Assembly (NCBI GenBank): GCA_017882905.1
Contig: JADGOO010000140.1
Span: forward strand, 1-49,363
DNA length: 49,363 nucleotides
Direction of reading: 5' to 3'
From: Acidimicrobiia bacterium
GTDB taxonomy: Bacteria > Actinomycetota > Acidimicrobiia > IMCC26256 > PALSA-610
Below the pieces are notes generated by a model, which was not told the DNA's origin, searched no databases, and saw only the letters and a program-made list of their open reading frames with translations. Shown here piece after piece: positions 7,522-15,728 of this stretch (positions within the stretch are counted from its first letter, which is position 1; every line of letters starts with the position of its first letter). The position numbers and the translations under genes are program-made.

Positions 7522-8910
7522 ATGATCGCTCACCGCACTGAGGGTTCCACCTCGTCTCGGAAGCTGCGCTTCGTCGCGCTCGGCACCGTGCTCGCGCTCG
7601 CGGCCGCCGCGTGCGGCAGCAACCGGGGGACCAGCTCCACCACGACCAGCAAGACGCCGTCGTCGGGTGGTGGAGCGACGGCGCCGGTCGTCGACACGTC
7701 GGGCTGCCCCACGGCGAACGACACCACGGGCGTCAGCGGCGACACGATCACGATCGGCACGAGCCTGCCCGAATCAGGCCTCTACGCGGCCTTCACCGCG
7801 ATCCTGAAGGGTGAGAAGTCGTACTTCTCGTACATGAATGCGCAGGGCGGGATCGAAGTGCCTGCGGGGAGCGGCAAGAAGTACAAGATCAACCTCATCG
7901 CCAAAGACGACGCCTACGACGCCGCCAAGACCGTCACGAACGTGAACTCGCTCATCAACGACTCGAAGGTCTTCGCGCTCTTCAACACGGTAGGCACGAA
8001 GAACAACCTGGCGATCCGCGACACGTCCGACACGCAGTGCGTCCCCGACCTGCTGATCGCATCGGGCGCAGTGCAATGGGGCAACCCGAAGTTCCCGTGG
8101 ATGCTGGGCTCCGAGCTGGTGCCGTATCCGCTCGAGATGCAGACGTTCGTCGACTACCTGCTGAAGAACAAGCCGAACGCCACGATCGCAGTGCTGAAGG
8201 CCAATGACGACTTCGGCCAGTCGTACGCCGACACGTTGCAGGCGCTCGTGAAGGGCACGAACCTGAAGATCGTGCAGACCCAGGGCTACGACCCCGAGGG
8301 CTCCGACGTGAAGGCTCAGGTCACGAGCCTTGCGGCCACGAAAGCCGACGCGTTCGTCATCGGGGGCACGCTGCTCGCCTGCCCGAACGCGCTCAACGCC
8401 ATGGGCGACGCCGGGTGGAAGCCCATCGTCTACATGTCGGGCACGTGTGTCTCGAAGGTGCTGCTCGGCATCGCGGGCAAGAACGCGCAGGGCGTGTTGA
8501 GCGTCACCTCGCTGCTGGACCCCGCCGACCCGGTGAACGCCTCGAACCCGGCGATGCAGCTCTACAAGGCGCAGGTGAAGAAGTACGCACCCGACGCCGA
8601 CACGAGCGACGGCATCGTGGCCTACGGCTGGACCACCGCAGCGCTGTTCGCCAAGATCCTGTCGCTGTCGCCGAAGCTCGACCGCGGCTCGGTGATGAAC
8701 ACGGCGCACACGGTGTCGGGCGTCACCGGCGTGGGCCTGCAGCTCGCGGGTTCCACGTGGTCCACGTCGGCCTCGGATCGCTTCATCGGCGAGACGTTCC
8801 AGCTGATCAACTACGACGCGACGGCAGGTCACTCGAACCCGGTCGGTCCGATCACCGACGACAACGGCAAGACCGCCAAGCTCTCGCCGGCGGTGTTGCT
8901 CAACTCGTAG
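7522..8910 (+). CDS. Periplasmic-binding-type lipoprotein, LivK family (Peripla_BP_6)
   Basis: 462 residues. A signal peptide ends in a lipobox (LAAAACGS), a Thr/Ser linker follows, and then a type I solute-binding fold: GDTITIGTSLPESGLYAAF, YMNAQGGIEV, LIAKDDAYDAAKTVTNV, and the second lobe with DDFGQSYADTLQALV. This is the receptor of the upstream LivGFHM transporter. The ligand could be a branched-chain amino acid, an amide, urea or another small carboxylate; sequence alone does not decide. A good ribosome site (AAAGGA) sits 8 bases before the ATG. It is the last gene of the operon, whereas livK often comes first. Confidence 0.9.
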   Translation: MIAHRTEGSTSSRKLRFVALGTVLALAAAACGSNRGTSSTTTSKTPSSGGGATAPVVDTSGCPTANDTTGVSGDTITIGTSLPESGLYAAFTAILKGEKSYFSYMNAQGGIEVPAGSGKKYKINLIAKDDAYDAAKTVTNVNSLINDSKVFALFNTVGTKNNLAIRDTSDTQCVPDLLIASGAVQWGNPKFPWMLGSELVPYPLEMQTFVDYLLKNKPNATIAVLKANDDFGQSYADTLQALVKGTNLKIVQTQGYDPEGSDVKAQVTSLAATKADAFVIGGTLLACPNALNAMGDAGWKPIVYMSGTCVSKVLLGIAGKNAQGVLSVTSLLDPADPVNASNPAMQLYKAQVKKYAPDADTSDGIVAYGWTTAALFAKILSLSPKLDRGSVMNTAHTVSGVTGVGLQLAGSTWSTSASDRFIGETFQLINYDATAGHSNPVGPITDDNGKTAKLSPAVLLNS

Positions 8911-9259
8911 CGTCCCGAGGCCGCAACCATCAACATGCCGTTGTAGCGACCGACGCACCGGCGGGCATGGGGATCGTTTCGATCAGTTGGTGAAGCTCAT
9001 CGCCGTCGAACGTGAGCTGCTCGACGCGATCATTGCGCAGGACGGCGTGTTCGCCGTGTTTGCGCCCGGGCGTCACAAGATTGACGGAGCGCCGTAACCG
9101 GTCAACGTCAATCTTCTGTCACCGTTGCTACGGCGGTGTGAGCGCATCGTTGCGCCCTTGACTGGGGCCGCTGCGCCACCGCAGCCATCGGCAAAGATTC
9201 GTCCTGGTCAGCGGGCCGAGGTCGACGGGCCCGATTCGCATCGCTACAGTTACCGCTCG
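8911..9259. other. Intergenic region with a short ORF and an inverted repeat
   Basis: 349 bases between livK and the NlpC/P60 gene. It holds a 35-codon GTG ORF at 8990-9097 (starts KLIAVERELLDAIIAQDGVF) with GC-rich third positions, which may be a gene remnant or a tiny peptide. A perfect 10-bp inverted repeat overlaps its end. A TACAGT at 9246-9251 upstream of the next gene may be its -10 element. Confidence 0.4.
9077..9115. repeat. Perfect 10-bp inverted repeat (AAGATTGACG ... CGTCAATCTT)
   Basis: The arms 9077-9086 and 9106-9115 are exact reverse complements separated by 19 bases. They are AT-richer than the surroundings and not followed by a T run. It could be an operator, or a weak terminator for the livGFHMK operon. 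Confidence 0.5.
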
Positions 9260-10426
9260 ATGAGGTTGTTGCCGGCTTCCGGCGCGCACACGCGTGCCGG
9301 ACTCGACCCAGCCCCGCGCCACGAATGGCATCGTCGTTCGGTCGTGCGCTGGTCCTTGTTCCTCGTGCTCACGCTCGTCGGCTCGGCCGTCGCGCCCACG
9401 ATCGCCTCCGCGTCGCGCATCGACGATCTGCGCGCCGAAGCGCGCCGGATCGCGGCGCAGATCGCATCGAATGGCGACCGCATCGCTGCTCTCGGCGAGC
9501 AGTACGACGGCGTCCTCTATCACCTCGATCAGCTGCACGCGCAACAACGCGACGCGGCCCGCCGCCTCGCGGCGTCGCAAGCACGCGCCGCGCAGCTGCA
9601 CGCGAGCGTGGTCGCTTTGGCGTCGGAGCTGTACATCACCGGCGGCACGCAGGGCGCTCAGGCCGACATGGGCGCGAACGCAATCGAGAGCGGCGCCCGC
9701 TCCGTGTACGCGCAAGCGAAGTCGTCGGAAGATCAAACCACCCTCGATGGCTACCGCGCCGCGCAGCAAGACCTGCAACGCCGACAGCGCACTCTCGACC
9801 GCGCCGAGAGCGCAGCGCGCGCCGAGCGCGACAAGCTCGAGGCGGCTCGGCGCCAGCTCGACAGCGCCAACGCGAGTGAGCGCCAGCTGTTGGCCAAGGT
9901 CAACGGGCAGCTGGGCACGTTGATCCACGAAGAGCAGGTTCGCCAACAGCGCGCGGCCGAAGCCGCGGCCCGTGCACGCGCCGCAGCCGACGCGGCTGCT
10001 GCTGCGGCGGCAGCACGCGCCTCGTCGGGGTCGTCGCAGAACTCACCGTCGGTGAACGTGCGACTGCCGCAGGTGTCCGGAAGCGTCGGAGCCGTGATCG
10101 CGTACGCGCAGGCCCAGATCGGCAAGCCGTACATCTACGACACCGCAGGCCCGAACACGTTCGACTGCTCGGGGCTCACGATGATGGCGTGGGCGCAGGC
10201 CGGTGTGTCGATGCCGCACTACTCGGGCGCGCAGTACGCGATGTTCCCGCATGTGCCGCTCAACCAGCTCCAACCGGGCGACCTCGTCTTCTGGGGTCCG
10301 GGTGGCAGCCAGCACGTCGCGCTGTACGTGGGCAGCGGCATGGTCATCGCCGCGACGCACACTGGCAGCTTCGTGCTCGAGCAGCCTTTCGACTACGCCA
10401 CGTCGATCGGCGCCTCGCGGCCCTAG
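9260..10426 (+). CDS. Secreted NlpC/P60 peptidoglycan endopeptidase with coiled-coil N-terminus (RipA-like)
   Basis: 388 residues. After a basic start comes a signal segment (LFLVLTLVGSAVAPTIASAS). A long coiled coil follows (about residues 55-270, many Ala/Arg/Gln heptads, including an Ala-rich AAADAAAAAAAARA stretch). The C-terminal NlpC/P60 domain carries the catalytic Cys in NTFDCSGLTMMAW, the His in GSQHVALYVG, and a third polar residue in IAATHTGS. It should cleave the D-gamma-Glu/meso-DAP bond of peptidoglycan stems during cell separation, with the coiled coil acting as regulator. It converges with an Amidase_3 gene only 3 bases away. The start is chosen at ATG 9260; the frame runs open to 9125. 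Confidence 0.88.
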   Translation: MRLLPASGAHTRAGLDPAPRHEWHRRSVVRWSLFLVLTLVGSAVAPTIASASRIDDLRAEARRIAAQIASNGDRIAALGEQYDGVLYHLDQLHAQQRDAARRLAASQARAAQLHASVVALASELYITGGTQGAQADMGANAIESGARSVYAQAKSSEDQTTLDGYRAAQQDLQRRQRTLDRAESAARAERDKLEAARRQLDSANASERQLLAKVNGQLGTLIHEEQVRQQRAAEAAARARAAADAAAAAAAARASSGSSQNSPSVNVRLPQVSGSVGAVIAYAQAQIGKPYIYDTAGPNTFDCSGLTMMAWAQAGVSMPHYSGAQYAMFPHVPLNQLQPGDLVFWGPGGSQHVALYVGSGMVIAATHTGSFVLEQPFDYATSIGASRP

Positions 10427-10429
10427 CAG

Positions 10430-11467
10430 TCAGTCGAGCGCCGGGTCGCGACACTTGTCGGTGCGGCCACCACCGTCGTCGCTGAAGCCGCGGGGCAGCG
10501 GGGTCCGGTAGCCAGTCCCGGTGTCGTGCGTGGTCAGGTAGCGCTGGATGCCCCGTGCGATCGCCTGTGCTTCGGCGCTGCGGAAGGCTGCGGTCCCGAG
10601 CAGCGACGCTTCCGGCGTGCTCGACATGTACGCCGGTTCAATCAACACGGCGGGCACGTGCGTCAGGCGCAACACGCCGTAGAAGTCGTTGCCCGTGCTC
10701 CCGAGCCGGTAGATGGCCCCTGCGTCGCTTGCGCCGACCCACGGCACGCCGAAGCTCTGAAGTGTGCTGAAGACGGACGCCCATACAAGGCCGGCCAGCC
10801 GCTTCGCGGCCGGTGACTGATGTTGGTAGTACACCTCGGTGCCGGGGCCTTGATGCGGCGCCGCAGCACCGGCGTTGTGGTGCACGCTCACGAACAGCGC
10901 CGGCGCGACCGCGTTGGCGATCGCGGCCCGCGTCGCGATCGGCAAGCGATAGTCGCCCGTGCGCGTGAGCGCAGCGGTGATACCGAGGGCCTGGAGCTGG
11001 TGTTGGAGCTCCACGGCGACCTGGAGGTTGAGGCGCGCTTCCTCCAAGCCGTGGGTGACCGCACCGACCTCGGCGCCGCCGTGTCCGGGATCGATGATGA
11101 CGCGTATGTCACGGATCGGCGTACCGGTCGCGATGGTCGCCGTGCGATCGCACGGCGTGATCACGCGCCATCGTCCCGGCGATCCGCCGAGGACGGCCAC
11201 ATTGATCCCCGAAGCCGTGCGCAACATCTGCACTCGCGCGGTTGCGAGCGTGCTGAGGCCGGCGCGCGGAGTGGCGCCGGTGGATGACGACTCGCCGCTC
11301 GGGGAGCGCAGCACGATCGCGGCGACTCCGCACAGCACGGCAAGCGCTGCTGCGGCGAGTACCGATCGTCGGCGGCGTACGCGCGCCGAGATCGGCTTGG
11401 CGGTGCGCGAGCTCACGCGCGCCGCCCGAGCAGCTCGCTCGGGCGGACGCTCGTGTGGATCGTGCAC
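10430..11467 (-). CDS. N-acetylmuramoyl-L-alanine amidase (Amidase_3)
   Basis: 345 residues. The basic N-terminus is followed by a transmembrane or signal segment (SVLAAAALAVLCGVAAIVL). The Amidase_3 domain has zinc ligands in VIIDPGHGGAEVG (His), the Glu in GLEEARLNLQVA, the second His in FVSVHHNAG, and the catalytic Glu in AVLIEPAYMSS. It cleaves the amide between MurNAc and L-Ala. The TEVYYQHQSPAAKRLA segment is typical of CwlM/Rv3717-type actinobacterial enzymes. The N-terminal hydrophobic helix makes it exported, unlike CwlM. Its tail-to-tail neighbour is a NlpC/P60 endopeptidase, so the pair covers two cell-wall cuts. Confidence 0.9.
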   Translation of the reverse strand: MHDPHERPPERAARAARVSSRTAKPISARVRRRRSVLAAAALAVLCGVAAIVLRSPSGESSSTGATPRAGLSTLATARVQMLRTASGINVAVLGGSPGRWRVITPCDRTATIATGTPIRDIRVIIDPGHGGAEVGAVTHGLEEARLNLQVAVELQHQLQALGITAALTRTGDYRLPIATRAAIANAVAPALFVSVHHNAGAAAPHQGPGTEVYYQHQSPAAKRLAGLVWASVFSTLQSFGVPWVGASDAGAIYRLGSTGNDFYGVLRLTHVPAVLIEPAYMSSTPEASLLGTAAFRSAEAQAIARGIQRYLTTHDTGTGYRTPLPRGFSDDGGGRTDKCRDPALD

Positions 11468-11493
11468 CTACATCGCGCTCGCAGGCGAGCTGC

Positions 11494-12039
11494 TCAGGCG
11501 CCCGGCATCCCGGGGCCGCCGGGGCCGCCGGGGCCGCCGTCACCGGGGCCGCGGTCACCGGGAGCGCCGTGATCGTGCGAGTGCGGCGACCGCGTCGAGG
11601 TCACGTGGAAGCTCTTGTCGAGCGAGACGTGCACCTCGGATCCGTCGGCCTTGGTGATCTCCGCCTCGTAGGTGCCGTCGGCGCGCTGCTCGGTCTTGAT
11701 CACTGTGCCCGGCACCGCGGCCAACGCCGCGGCCTTGATCTTGTCGGCAGTGGCACCGGTGACGGCCGTCTCCTGGCCACCACCCCAGCCGCCATGCCCA
11801 GCGTGACCGCCGAAGCCCACCCGGCCGGCGTTCTCGTCGGCCTCGCGCTGCGCCGACTCGGCCTTCTCGTGGGCCGGGTCTTCGTTGCTGTGGAAGGTGC
11901 CGGCCGCAGCAGTCGTGGGGCTCGAGCCCGTTGTCGTCGATGTCGCCGCCCCGGCGATCCCGAAGCCGCCTACTGCGGCTCCCGCGACGACGGCAGTCGT
12001 GATCAGCCACTTGCGGCGGTTCGTCTGCGGTGTGGTCAT
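11494..12039 (-). CDS. Secreted PepSY-domain protein with Gly/His-rich linkers
   Basis: 181 residues. The N-terminus MTTPQTNRRKWLITTAVVAG leads a signal peptide ending near GIAGAATS. A Thr-rich spacer and a Gly/His-rich stretch (GGHAGHGGWGGG) follow. A PepSY domain covers about residues 95-150 (TADKIKAAALAAVPGTVIKTE, then GTYEAEITKADGSEVHVSLD). The tail is His/Asp then Gly/Pro-rich. PepSY domains act as protease inhibitors or redox/metal-linked modules; the His-rich linkers hint at metal binding (inference). The ATG at 12039 was chosen for its signal peptide and a GGAG just upstream; upstream in-frame starts give a non-hydrophobic leader. Confidence 0.75.
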   Translation of the reverse strand: MTTPQTNRRKWLITTAVVAGAAVGGFGIAGAATSTTTGSSPTTAAAGTFHSNEDPAHEKAESAQREADENAGRVGFGGHAGHGGWGGGQETAVTGATADKIKAAALAAVPGTVIKTEQRADGTYEAEITKADGSEVHVSLDKSFHVTSTRSPHSHDHGAPGDRGPGDGGPGGPGGPGMPGA

Positions 12040-12293
12040 CCATGCTCCAATGCTTGTCTGCGTCTGACGCGCCGACTCGTTCGGCGGTGACTCGCTCGAT
12101 CTCAGCGCCCCAGGGTAAGCGGCGCGCGAGAGCCCACTTGGAAGGTGCTGAGAGCAGCGCGTGGTGCGCGGTGCGTCGGGTGGCACCAGGCCGAGCGAAT
12201 CCGGATGTTGTTCCGAGCGCGTCTCTCAGGACGGGACGAAATCCTCTCCCGTGCCAATGCCTGCGGCGCGACGCTCGGCAGAGGAGGTCGGTG

Positions 12294-13685
12294 ATGGAAC
12301 GCATGGGAAGCCTCGACGCCGTGTTCATCGCAGTCGAGGACTCGGTGAATCACATGCACATCGGCTCGGTCGGTGTCTTCGAAGGGCCGCCGCCTCCCTT
12401 TGGTGCGGTGCGCGACCTCGTCGAGAGCAAGCTGCAGCTCGTACCGAGGTATCGCCAGCGCGTTCGGGAAGCGCCGGCGAGCATCGGCCGGCCTCTGTGG
12501 ATCGATGATCAGCACTTCGATCTCGACTACCACCTGCGGCACACCGCCGTGCCCGACCACGACGAGCAGGCTCTCGACGAGCTCATCGGCCGCGTGATGT
12601 CGCAGCCGCTCGACCGCCGGCGCCCCCTGTGGGAGATGTGGGTCGTCGAAGGCCTCGCCGACGATCGTTGGGCGGTGGTGTCGAAGGTGCACCACTGCAT
12701 GGTCGACGGCATCGCGGGTAGCGATCTCCTCGGCGTGGTCATGGACGCTCGCGCTGACGCGCCGCGATCGGCCTGCGATCAGTGGTCGCCGGCACCGGAA
12801 CCGACGCGGCTCGAGCTGGCCCGGGACACCGTCGACATGGCCGCCTCGACCGCTTGGAAGCTCGCGCGCGACGGCGCCGGCGCGTGCGTGCATCCGTCAC
12901 GGACGTTCGAGCACGCGCGCGAGGTGGCGGTAGGTCTTGCCCGGCTCCTGGCACCCACTCGACGCGGTGGCTCATCGTTGAACGGACCGATCGGTCCGCA
13001 CCGCCGCTGGGCGCGCACGTTGGTGTCGCTCGACGACATCCGGACGATCCGCGCCGCGTTCGGAGGCACAGTGAACGACGTGGTGCTCGCCGCCGTGACC
13101 CGCGGCTTCCGCGAGCTCTTGTTGGCACGAGGCGAACCGGTTGACGGCCGACTGATCACGACCCTCATCCCCGTATCGATGCGAACACCCGACGCTCGCG
13201 GGGTCTTCGACAACCGAGTCTCGGCGGTGTACGCGCGACTCCCGATCGGATTGGATGATCCGGTCGAGGTCCTCGATGCGATCCGGGCGCACATGGACGA
13301 TCTGAAGTGCTCGCACGAGGTCGACGCATCGACCGCGATCCTCACCCTGGAGGATGTCGCGCCGCCCGTGGTGGCCGCGGCCGCTGCTCGCGCGATCGTG
13401 CACGCGCAGGAGATCGTGCAGACCGTGGCGACGAACGTGCCGGGTCCGCAGACGCCGTTGTACGTGTGCGGGCGCGCCATGCTGGCGACGTATCCCTACG
13501 TGCCGATTGCCGGCCACATCCGCATCGGTGTCGCGATCTGGTCGTACTGCGGCCATCTCTACTTCGGTGTGACGGGCGACCGCGACGGAGCGCCCGATCT
13601 CGGTCGAGTGCTGCGTGGCATCGATCTCGGCTTCGAAGATCTCCTGAAGGAAGCCGCGGCGACGTTCGGCGTCAGCGTCGTGTGA
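12294..13685 (+). CDS. WS/DGAT wax ester synthase / diacylglycerol acyltransferase
   Basis: 463 residues, the usual length. It has the acyltransferase motif HHCMVDG near residue 135 (HHxxxDG), the start block MERMGSLDAVFIAVED, the second conserved block RRWARTLVSLDDIRTI, TVNDVVLAAVTRGFRELL, and the C-terminal NVPGPQTPLYVCG. It esterifies acyl-CoA with fatty alcohols or diacylglycerol to make storage lipid at the membrane. A strong ribosome site (GAGGAGG) lies 10 bases before the ATG. It is one-base coupled (TGATG) to an alpha/beta hydrolase gene, possibly a lipid hydrolase. Confidence 0.93.
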   Translation: MERMGSLDAVFIAVEDSVNHMHIGSVGVFEGPPPPFGAVRDLVESKLQLVPRYRQRVREAPASIGRPLWIDDQHFDLDYHLRHTAVPDHDEQALDELIGRVMSQPLDRRRPLWEMWVVEGLADDRWAVVSKVHHCMVDGIAGSDLLGVVMDARADAPRSACDQWSPAPEPTRLELARDTVDMAASTAWKLARDGAGACVHPSRTFEHAREVAVGLARLLAPTRRGGSSLNGPIGPHRRWARTLVSLDDIRTIRAAFGGTVNDVVLAAVTRGFRELLLARGEPVDGRLITTLIPVSMRTPDARGVFDNRVSAVYARLPIGLDDPVEVLDAIRAHMDDLKCSHEVDASTAILTLEDVAPPVVAAAAARAIVHAQEIVQTVATNVPGPQTPLYVCGRAMLATYPYVPIAGHIRIGVAIWSYCGHLYFGVTGDRDGAPDLGRVLRGIDLGFEDLLKEAAATFGVSVV

Positions 13686-14656
13686 TGCGATGCCCCGACG
13701 TCTACGGTGACGTGGCGATGGAACGCTTCGATGTTCGCGAGATGTCGATCCACGGCCACACGATCGGGTACCGAATAGGTGGATCCGGGCCGGTGATCAT
13801 GCTGGTCCACGGCATGGCCGGCAGCTCGGCAACATGGCGCCATGTGCTCGGCCCACTCGCCGAGCACTCGACCGTGGTGGCCATCGACATGCCCGGCCAC
13901 GGGCGGTCCGACAAGCCGCGCGGCGACTACTCGCTCGGCGCGCTTGCCAGCAGTGTGCGTGATCTGCTCGTCGCGCTCGGCCACGAGCGCGCCACAGTGG
14001 TCGGCCAGTCGCTCGGCGGCGGCGTCGCGATGCAGTTCGCGTACCAGTTCCCGGAGCGATGCGAGCGCCTCGTGCTCGTGTCGAGCGGTGGGCTTGGCGC
14101 CGATGTGAGCGTCGTGCTGCGGTTGCTCACGTTGCCGGGCAGTGAGTACGTGCTCACCGCCGGGTGCCAACGGTCGGTGTACGACGCCGGTGCTCGCGTC
14201 GCGGGCTGGTTGCGCAAGGTCGGCGTACGGCCCGGTGCGCGCATCGAAGAGATGTGGGCCGCCTACGGCTCGCTGTCGGAAGGCGAGACGCGTGGTGCGT
14301 TCCTGCAGACCTTGCGCTCGGTCGTCGACTTCGGTGGCCAGCGCGTGAGCGCGCTCGACCGGCTGTATCTCGCGGCAGCCGTCCCCACGCTGATCGTGTG
14401 GGGCGACCGCGACGACATCATTCCCGTGCACCAGGCCTACGCCACGCACGAAGCGATCGCTGGAAGCCGCCTCGAAGTCTTCGAAGGCGCGGGCCACTTC
14501 CCGCACGCAGAGCGTCCGGAGCGCTTCGTCGAGGTGCTCACGGACTTTCTCGACACGACCCAGCCGGCCGCGCTCACGGCCGACGTCTGGCGCGAACGTG
14601 TGCAGTCGGGTGCCGCGCCCGTCAGTACGCCCCTGGCACGAACGTCTGGTCGTTGA
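13685..14656 (+). CDS. Alpha/beta-fold hydrolase
   Basis: About 323 residues. Oxyanion-loop HGMAGSSATW, nucleophile elbow GQSLGGG (Ser), acid WGDRDDIIP and catalytic His in GAGHFPHAERPERF make a complete Ser-Asp-His triad. It belongs to the large esterase/lipase/haloalkane-dehalogenase-like group; the substrate is unknown. The TGA of the WS/DGAT gene overlaps the ATG at 13685. An alternative start is ATG 13718, which has a TACGGT 9 bases upstream. The last 35 bases overlap the 3' end of the oppositely oriented ppk2, giving an unusually long overlapping C-terminus (RERVQSGAAPVSTPLARTSG). Confidence 0.88.
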   Translation: MRCPDVYGDVAMERFDVREMSIHGHTIGYRIGGSGPVIMLVHGMAGSSATWRHVLGPLAEHSTVVAIDMPGHGRSDKPRGDYSLGALASSVRDLLVALGHERATVVGQSLGGGVAMQFAYQFPERCERLVLVSSGGLGADVSVVLRLLTLPGSEYVLTAGCQRSVYDAGARVAGWLRKVGVRPGARIEEMWAAYGSLSEGETRGAFLQTLRSVVDFGGQRVSALDRLYLAAAVPTLIVWGDRDDIIPVHQAYATHEAIAGSRLEVFEGAGHFPHAERPERFVEVLTDFLDTTQPAALTADVWRERVQSGAAPVSTPLARTSGR

Positions 14657-15419
14657 GCGGCGGCCGCACGTAGTCGTCGGGCTGGCGCCGCGGGAGCTTC
14701 AACGGCTTCGACGTGACGTCCTGGTACGGCACGACGCTCAGCAGATGCGCGATGCAGTTCAGCCGTGCCCGTCGCTTGTCGTTCGCGTCGACCACCCACC
14801 ACGGCGACCACTTCGTGTCGGTGTACTGGAACATCACGTCTTTCGCTCGCGAGTAGTCGGCCCAGCGGGCACGAGACTCGAGATCCATCGTGCTCAGCTT
14901 CCATCGCTTCTCGGGGTCTCGGATGCGTGCTTGGAAGCGGCGTTCCTGCTCTGCGTCGCTCACCGAGAACCAGTACTTCACGAGCACGAGACCCGATCGG
15001 AGCAACATGCGCTCGTACTCGGGGCACGAGCGCAAGAACTCTTCGTGTTCCTCTTGGGTGCAGAACCCCATGACGAGCTCGACGCCGGCCCGGTTGTACC
15101 AGCTCCGATCGAACAGCACGATCTCCCCACCCGACGGCAGGTGCTGGGTGTACCGCTGGAAGTACCACTGCGAGCGCTCCCGTTCGGTGGGCTTGTCGAG
15201 CGCGACCACGCGCACGACGCGTGGGTTCGTGCGCTCGACGATGCGCTTGATGGTGCCTCCTTTGCCCGCGGCGTCGCGGCCTTCGAACAGCACGCACATC
15301 TTGAGGCCTTCCTGGCGTACCCACTCCTGGAGCTTCACGAGCTCGCGCTGGAGCTTCACGAGCTCGCGCCGGTACACCTCTTCCGAGAGCATCGACGGGT
15401 CGGGATCGAACTTCGCCAC
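14622..15419 (-). CDS. ppk2: Polyphosphate kinase 2 (PPK2)
   Basis: 265 residues. The Walker A-like motif is FEGRDAAGKGGTIKRI, the Walker B/lid region is LFDRSWYNRAGVE, and the KYWFSVSDAEQERRF and DTKWSPWWVVDANDKRRARLN blocks are characteristic. It transfers phosphate between polyphosphate and nucleotides in the cytoplasm (class I fold length; GDP/ADP preference not decided). The start is a GTG. Near the N-terminus the sequence repeats itself (RELVKLQ twice in a row), probably lengthening the first helix. It converges with and overlaps the alpha/beta hydrolase by 35 bases. A small ORF ends 18 bases upstream. Confidence 0.95.
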   Translation of the reverse strand: MAKFDPDPSMLSEEVYRRELVKLQRELVKLQEWVRQEGLKMCVLFEGRDAAGKGGTIKRIVERTNPRVVRVVALDKPTERERSQWYFQRYTQHLPSGGEIVLFDRSWYNRAGVELVMGFCTQEEHEEFLRSCPEYERMLLRSGLVLVKYWFSVSDAEQERRFQARIRDPEKRWKLSTMDLESRARWADYSRAKDVMFQYTDTKWSPWWVVDANDKRRARLNCIAHLLSVVPYQDVTSKPLKLPRRQPDDYVRPPLNDQTFVPGAY

Positions 15420-15437
15420 CTGACAATGCTGCCAGGC

Positions 15438-15611
15438 TCAGGGCGTGCGCAGCGTGACCGGGCCCACGATCACGCAGACGCCGCGCGAGGTGGTGCAGGC
15501 CAGATCCTCGGTGATGCGCGGGTGTGCGCAAGCAATTCGGCCTGGGTCCTTGGCCCACGACCATCCCACTCCGGTCCTGGTCACAGCAGTCCTTGGCGGA
15601 TTCTTGGCCAT
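15438..15611 (-). CDS. Possible small Cys-containing protein upstream of ppk2
   Basis: A 57-residue ORF starting MAKNPPRTAVTRTGVGWSWA and ending VCVIVGPVTLRTP. The second half has G or C at almost every third codon position, like true genes here. The first half does not, so the true start may be further in (for example at a GTG within the first third). Three Cys residues sit at ACAHP, LACTT and GVCVI. It ends 18 bases before the ppk2 GTG on the same strand, so it would be in one operon with it. I do not recognise it. Confidence 0.4.
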   Translation of the reverse strand: MAKNPPRTAVTRTGVGWSWAKDPGRIACAHPRITEDLACTTSRGVCVIVGPVTLRTP

Positions 15612-15728
15612 GTTGGCGCCGCGCCGATCTCACGCCGGGCGAGCGGCCGTCCGATACCTCCTGGAGAGGGATCGTCGGCGACCGCGGTGCGAACCGGCGG
15701 CGGCGGCGGAGGAGGCGAAGACATCGTG

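Noticed and set aside
14598-15728. Plus-strand N-terminal extension of the beta-helix protein across ppk2
   Set aside because: Antisense to a clear PPK2 and without a signal peptide; the real start at 15729 has a ribosome site and signal peptide.
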